From the NCBI GenBank assembly GCA_944990035.1, contig CALYLX010000080.1, positions 637,504-701,503 on the forward strand: a stretch of 64,000 nucleotides of DNA, written 5' to 3'. The DNA comes from Clitopilus passeckerianus. Its lineage: Eukaryota > Basidiomycota > Agaricomycetes > Agaricales > Entolomataceae. This document shows positions 58,732 to 64,000 of the stretch, one piece after another. A program made the position numbers and the translations under genes. The notes beneath the pieces were generated by a model. The model did no database searches. It saw nothing but the letters and a program-made list of their open reading frames with translations, and was not told where the DNA came from. The first letter of the stretch is position 1. Each line of letters opens with the position of its first letter.

Positions 58732-60935
58732 CTAGAGCTTTTCGTACGACTGATCCTCCGGTTCGCTGACCTCGCCTCCTTGCCTAGGCTTGACGTTTGC
58801 ACGAGGGCCTTTGAACCGGTACTTCCCACCGTGCCACGGAGAGAAATAGTACGTAGTACTCAGCACAAAGACGCCCCCAACAACGACGATCGAGTAGTTC
58901 ATGTTATCAGCGGTCGGGTAAGGTTCTGCCGGGAAGAACAGAATTATGATCATAAACGCCATGAATGAGAGTGCGATCGTCGCAATAGGTGGTCCCTGTG
59001 CACACATAAATTTTCAAGACCAAAAAGTGCCTAGAAACAACTTACCATGCGACCCAGTGTGAAAGGTCCAGGGATAAACGCCTGTCCACCTAAAATCTGG
59101 CAGCAATTGGCGCTGAGTAGGCGAGGTATTGGCATATAATCCCCATAGTGAACACGGCGCCAATAGCTACCGGGCCAGCGAAGGTGAGCAGCCCGAGAAG
59201 CATGACACCCGTTGCACAAGCGAACACGCAATATATCGGTGTCCCTGTCAGAGGATGTATGCGATATAGAATGGATGAGAGGAGGGCACCATCGCGGGCG
59301 AAGGCAAACATCTGTCTTGATGCCACGATCAACTACTTGGAATTCAATAATTAATTACGAGGAAGAAAGGTGTACAAACCAGGTCAGCATCACACATGTT
59401 CCTACGAAAATTTGTTAATTCAATGCCCACTGGTCAAATCAAGGTTACTTACAGGCTAACAATGATCAGCGCATAGACAGCGAGGGACCCCTTTTGCCCG
59501 AAACTGTTATACAGAATCTGGGACCATTAATCAAATCACCCCAGGAAAATTCAGTAATGACAACTGACAGTGGCCATAGGCTGACCGATAGGGTTTTGCA
59601 ATATAGCTGCTGTATCCGGGCCTATGTGGAAGGCGAGGGCAATGGTGAAGGCTATCCAAGACATTGGGTCAGCTGGGTAGCAGAAGATAATATACCGGCA
59701 CTGACCCCAACCAAAAACACAGCCTAGTGCAGTTGAAATTATTATAGCCTTTGGAACCGCTGTGTTCGCATTTTTTGCCTCTTTGCTGATATGGACACTG
59801 GAATCGATGCCTCCTACCACAAGTCCTTATCAGTCATAGACCGGGCATATATACTTGATGCTAACCCATGGTCCAAGCAGGGGCGAGGAAAGACAAGAAG
59901 AAGGCAAAGCCATTCGGCCAGAGGGACACTAGACGCGAATGTTCGGTCATTCATTATTAGCCTTAAAGTAGCCATAACAGTCGCACAGTTGGTAAAGGAA
60001 CCGAAGGCGGTATTTGCATCATTCTTAAAAGCAGGAGGAGTGGCGAGCGGAAGGGCAATGATCAAGGCGACAAGAAGACTAGACATTTTCAGTACACAAT
60101 TCTCCGTATTGTGGAAATATCTGCCCACGCTATATTACAGAATGCGTAGATTGGCTGCAGCCCAGCAAGAAGGCGAGTAGGCAAGCTGGCAAGAATTGAG
60201 TGAAACACCAGTAGTCCACAGAAGACACCACTTGGATTTACGTTAAAATGGAGGCGATCATAATAGCGACAAGCCGCACTTACAAAATATGGCCAGAGGT
60301 AGGTATATAGGTTCCACCGGACCCAATCGTCACTGCAGCGAGTATCTGCACGGCGGTGGAGTACATTATTCCGGAGACACCTGATGTCCACCCAATTGTA
60401 TTGACATCTATTCACAATGTCAGCGCTGTACACCAATCATAAATCGTGTTTGCATCTACAACCAACGGTCCATGCGGCAAATTTGCGATATCGCGGAGGG
60501 GAGTACTTGAAAGTCCAGTAGTAAAGACCTCCCGACGTAGGCGCAGCGGAGGCTAGTTCCGCCATAGAGAACGCAATGGTCATCAGGAAGCAAGAGCAAA
60601 CAGCCCACTTTCCAGTTGTTAAATAAGAGCGTTGACAACGTGGACATGTAACACACCCCCCAAACCAAGCCTACAGGTCCTCCGTAAGGAAGCGCGTAAA
60701 CGAGGACAGATCTTTTGGGTGGCAGAGAATCGTCAGAATGTATAGGATGGGGATGCTGAGCCTGGACATACGCGATTGACTGGACAATCCCGATGGCACT
60801 AAGGCTGAGACCAACAAGTTCAAACCATGAGAAGTCTCGCTTAAACTCTTGCCTATAGCCCAGCGATGCGAGAACTTCCTCGTCCCTTGAAAGAGATCCG
60901 ACTTCAGATGCATTCTTGCTGGGAGAGGAAGACAT
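58732..60935 (-). CDS. Amino-acid/GABA/choline-type permease (APC superfamily)
   Basis: This is a plasma-membrane or vacuolar transporter of the fungal GABA/choline/amino-acid permease group. The start at 60935 opens MSSSPSKNASEVGSLSRDEE, and RDFSWFELVGLSLSAIGI is the usual entry to the first helix. Many short exons follow. Conserved pieces are MAELASAAPTSGGLYYW, NTIGWTSGVSGIMYS, APAWTMGGIDSSVHISKEA, ASRQMFAFARDGALL and GPFTLGRMGPP, with a dozen or so hydrophobic segments. The C-terminal tail (QGGEVSEPEDQSYEKL) is acidic and cytosolic. Splice joins I checked, including TFTNLSLWPNG-type breaks near 60,000, keep frame. The substrate cannot be fixed from sequence alone. Confidence 0.82.
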
Positions 60936-61721
60936 CAAAGCACAGACCCAAGGAAGGAGAGACCAGGAGGCTTTTATCATCGTCCAATTCTGGGAGCTCC
61001 GCTTTGCCAGTGTCCTCATGTAAAACTTGGAAAGCTAACCGTGTGGATGGTATACACGCTATGCCCGATCTGGGATGCCAAACCGTCAAGGAGTGCCCTC
61101 TAGATCATGGTAGCCTAAGTTATCGGAACTGATGGTGTGACAGCTGAGCACCTGTGGAATCGAAGCGCAGTGTACTCAGTATCAAAAGATTCTCTTGGAG
61201 CTCAGCTGGTTGATATCATCATGGGCGGCGTACAGAACGAGAATAGCCATGGCATGAGTTGAAGGCTCGAACTGATCAGAGAAATTGAAACCAGTTTCCT
61301 GGAGGCGAGGAAGCGATTGAGATGAGAATTGAATGAAATTGCGAGTGCAACCCTCCATTTCTCCGGGCTTGAATCTGATCAAGATACGCCTCCCTAGCAG
61401 TGAACGTCCCCGAAGATGCATGAGCAGGAATTTCGACGACTACGATGAGCTTTCAACAACCTCTGTGCCATTGTTACAATGTTAGAATTGACACAGCAGT
61501 CATTCGAAAATGATGCCAAACTGGGTCCGTATTAGTCGGATCATCGGATGGCCCCGATGATCAATTTCAAGCTGCACTCAGTAGCGTTTTGATAGGTGAA
61601 CCCCAGATTGTTACACCTCAAATCTAATTATTTTCGATGACTCTGCTCCTATTGTCTTCTATGGAGCTGTCTCTCAAATTCTGAAGTTCAAGGAGCCCTT
61701 TTGAGCAGAAATATCGACATT
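60936..61721. other. Intergenic region
   Basis: This is the upstream region of the permease and the 3' flank of the GNAT locus. A minus-strand frame at 61182-61421 has no supporting features. Confidence 0.4.
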
Positions 61722-62607
61722 CTAGAATCTCTCTACATCTTGTAGCATCGCCCACATTGGGAAGCTTCCTGTCCCTCCTGTAAACTCGGTTTCTCCCTTC
61801 ACTTCAAACCCTGATTTCTTGTATATGCCAACCTGTATATGGTGTTCATGCAGAAACCTAGTGAAGGCAAATGAACTCACATTCAGCTCAGTTTCAGCCT
61901 CCAGGCTTAAAGGCGCGTTTGACTCTATAGCCTGTATAAACTCGTAAGATGGGCCACTTGATAGAGTCAGGAACTTCACACACTTTGGGCTTTATCTTCT
62001 CGATTAATGCTCTGGCGATGCCCGGCGTTGGTGATCAGGCTGAACGCCAAAGGATTGTAAGTGCCACGAATTGAGCTTGGTACCAGCGCCAAACGCCCTT
62101 GACGTAAATTCCCCATACCCGGGCAGGAACTTGAAGAACTTCTGAGGGTACTGGCACAAATAGAACGTGGGAAACTCACATCATTTGACCACCAGTTTTG
62201 CAGGGATTCAGAGAACCTGCGCCAGAGAATACTTAGGGCTTCTTTGCGCTGGTCCTGGGCCGTGAGTCAGAAAGGACACGCAAGGCTCGAAAGCGAACTT
62301 CGGAGCGTATGAATCGTACATCTCCCAGCCAAGAGGGTACCATACTGCTACTCCGACAATCATTCCCCGCTCCCCATCGGCCTTAGCTCGTATACTTCGC
62401 CTCCTAGAGATCCGGGCAATGCGGTTGAGTACCAGAAGTCACCATAGAATTCGGTATCCCTGTCGAGGATGACAGCGGTAAATTCTTCTGTGGGCAGAAT
62501 TGTTTGTGTAGAACACTTTAAATTCACTGGGAGATTTCCAAACCTTTGTCAAATGCAGCCGCCAACGTATCCTTGATCTGCTGCTTCGTAACCTCTGCGA
62601 GTGCCAT
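61722..62607 (-). pseudogene. GNAT-family N-acetyltransferase with broken reading frame
   Basis: The pieces of a fungal GNAT acetyltransferase lie in order but not in one frame. From ATG 62607: MALAEVTKQQIKDTLAAAFD, EFTAVILDRDTEFYGDFW and GGEVYEL, then a frame change to ERGMIVGVAVWYPLGW, DQRKEALSILWRRFSESL with WWSND, YPQKFFKFLPGYGEF, LNSWHLQSFGVQPDHQRR, then a second frame change to IARALIEKIKPK, ESNAPLSLEAETELN and GIYKKSGFEVKGETEF. The second break falls inside the acetyl-CoA pyrophosphate loop (QRRGIARAL), where one G seems missing from a G run near 62,016. The first is near 62,387. Introns between the other pieces look normal. Either this is a recent pseudogene or the assembly lost single bases. 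The last frame ends at 61722. Confidence 0.7.
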
Positions 62608-63312
62608 GGTTTTTAGGGACGGTACGGGCTAACCAACCCGTGAGGTCGATCACTCGCCATCAAGCTTGGTCACTCTCTCGATAGTGTAGGGAAAGGTGGG
62701 TGTTGCTATGAGTTAACCGTCTCGATTGCCACCTTGTAATTGGGTAGGTAAGAGGAGGAAGGTTCACCTCCATAGCTTTATGTAGACTCGCCATTGGGCG
62801 GCCTTGATTTAACACGAAACTGAGGCCCAATACGAGTCCATGTGGCATGGGGCCGTCTCAGTTGGATCGCCGCTTTCTAGATAGCGGTTGTATTCCCGGT
62901 TGTTCATCTCGAGTCAAGATCGGACTCCTGTGGCCTGATGTCTATTCGCTTTATTCTACCACGTGCAGCTGTGCAGCCTCAAAACCCTGGATGGATGGAA
63001 TGACTGATGCTGATATTAAATGCGCTAAGCTCTAGCTATGAGGTTCAAGTAAAAAGTAACGGATATTAGAGGTGGTATGCAAAAAGAGGGAAACTACGTA
63101 TCTAGACCACCAATATATACAACTTAGAAAAAGGTCAAGGGCAGGAAGTAACACGTATAACTGAAAAGTTGAAGGCCAGAAAGAGTGTAACTTAAAAGGC
63201 TAAAGTAAGATGATCAAGGAACAGCAACATGGGACCGAAAAATGCGAGTGGATAAACGAAAACCAGAGTCAGAAGTGGGAGTATCAAATAGTAGCCAGGC
63301 GTCTGTGAAGAC
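62608..63312. other. Intergenic region
   Basis: This is the upstream region of the GNAT locus and the 3' flank of the last gene. I see no supported gene or repeat. Confidence 0.4.
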
Positions 63313-64000
63313 CTATGATGAATTTCCTGCAATGTGTACATTCTCGCTGCCGGGCGAGGTCGGAGTTGCCAAAGGTGCACACGGGAACTTGAAGTTGCTC
63401 ATCTTCCTAACCTCGTCCTGTCCCGAGGGTGGGGCCTCCGTGTCCAGTCGCGACAGGTAATCGGGTCGTGGAAGAGCCACGGGACGCAGGCATGAAGCCT
63501 CCAACCCGCGCTCGTTCATGAAAACACCTGTTCCCAAACCCAGCTTCAGAATTTGACCATCCCTATCCTGGACCTCTTCTATCGTTGATGAAACTGCTGC
63601 TTTCGCCTGGACAACGAGAACGAGATTATCATTCCCGGTGTAGGGCGCCCACACTCGACTGATATCCAAAATGGTAATCTACACTTCCTGACAAGGGTAT
63701 ACAAGAACCAGCCTCAGAGTTATTGTCAGGAGTGCAGCCTAGAGGGGCGTATTCGCTATGAGGGGAAGCGGCAGTGAAGACATCCGAATCGGCGGAAGAG
63801 GTGACGTTGGGAATGGACTGACAAGTGAGCGGAGACCAGGTGGAAGGATGACTCCCAACCGAGGCAAACTGCGCATTGCATGGCGTCGACGGAACTGGAG
63901 CTGGTACAGGGGAGGATGAGACGTCGTTATCCGAGGTGCCGATGTTGGAAATGTCCGGCAAGATATTCTCCTTTGAACCTTCGGCCTTGCCTTTGGCGAT
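63313..64000 (-). CDS. 3' part of an unrecognised Ser/Pro-rich protein gene (partial)
   Basis: This runs in from beyond the right edge. The frame from 64000 reads a Ser/Pro/Thr/Asn-rich, probably disordered stretch (TSDNDVSSSPVPAPVPSTP, NVTSSADSDVFTAASPH). Near 63,665 the reading passes to another frame giving DISRVWAPYTGNDNLVLVVQ, GQILKLGLGTGVFMNERG and LPRPDYLSRLDTEAPPS, ending at the stop at 63313. I could not find a normal-length intron for that switch; GTGTAG...ATCAG would be only about 26 nt. A missed intron, a frameshift or two separate genes are all possible. No domain is recognised. Confidence 0.4.

Noticed and set aside
61182..61421. 79-codon minus-strand frame upstream of the permease
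   Set aside because: It does not join in frame to the permease start and resembles nothing known.

Overview
This window is nuclear DNA of a filamentous basidiomycete fungus, most likely an agaricomycete. The signs are dense genes on both strands, many short GT-AG introns (about 50-60 nt) with CTRAC-like branch points, a DUF6535 membrane protein, a Ppo-type fatty-acid dioxygenase, Pom152, Mid1 and a BAP1/ASX pair. I saw no prokaryotic operons, CRISPR arrays, rRNA genes or clear transposons. Exon boundaries were read by eye from splice signals and from protein similarity remembered for each family; no search was run.

Layout. 1-5.8 kb: the 5' part of a secreted serine beta-lactamase-like hydrolase (cut by the window edge) and a DUF6535 membrane protein. 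6.2-23.0 kb: a stretch rich in chromatin and DNA-repair genes: nibrin (NBS1), a KDM4-type JmjN/JmjC/ePHD histone demethylase, a C2H2 zinc-finger protein, an ASX/DEUBAD protein and, tail to tail with it, a BAP1-type ubiquitin hydrolase. 23.4-28.4 kb: a GH5 glycoside hydrolase, a secreted HNH nuclease of the GmrSD-C/DUF1524 type and a small single-pass membrane protein. 28.4-34.1 kb: a large, much-interrupted Ppo/linoleate diol synthase-like gene. Its peroxidase active site looks lost, and its P450 heme loop carries a Cys/His-rich insert. 34.8-37.4 kb: a DUF2235 hydrolase with a Pro/Ser/Thr-rich N-terminus. 38.4-47.5 kb: two complete, diverged POM152 genes, tail to tail. 49.1-58.6 kb: mitochondrial uS10m, a TPR/CCCH protein, MID1 (with an apparent one-base deletion), a candidate 57-residue secreted peptide and an ABC1/ADCK-like kinase. 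58.7-64 kb: an amino-acid/GABA-type permease, a GNAT acetyltransferase with broken frames and the 3' part of an unrecognised gene.

How the genes relate. The strongest functional link is the ASX-BAP1 pair. In animals these proteins form the PR-DUB complex, in which the ASX DEUBAD domain activates BAP1 to remove ubiquitin from histone H2A. Here the two genes are convergent neighbours 159 bp apart. The POM152 pair is a local inverted duplication. The other neighbours look like ordinary genome content. Several genes at the right end (MID1, GNAT, the last gene) show single-base frame jumps, at least two of them in G/C runs, so assembly error and real decay must both be considered there.
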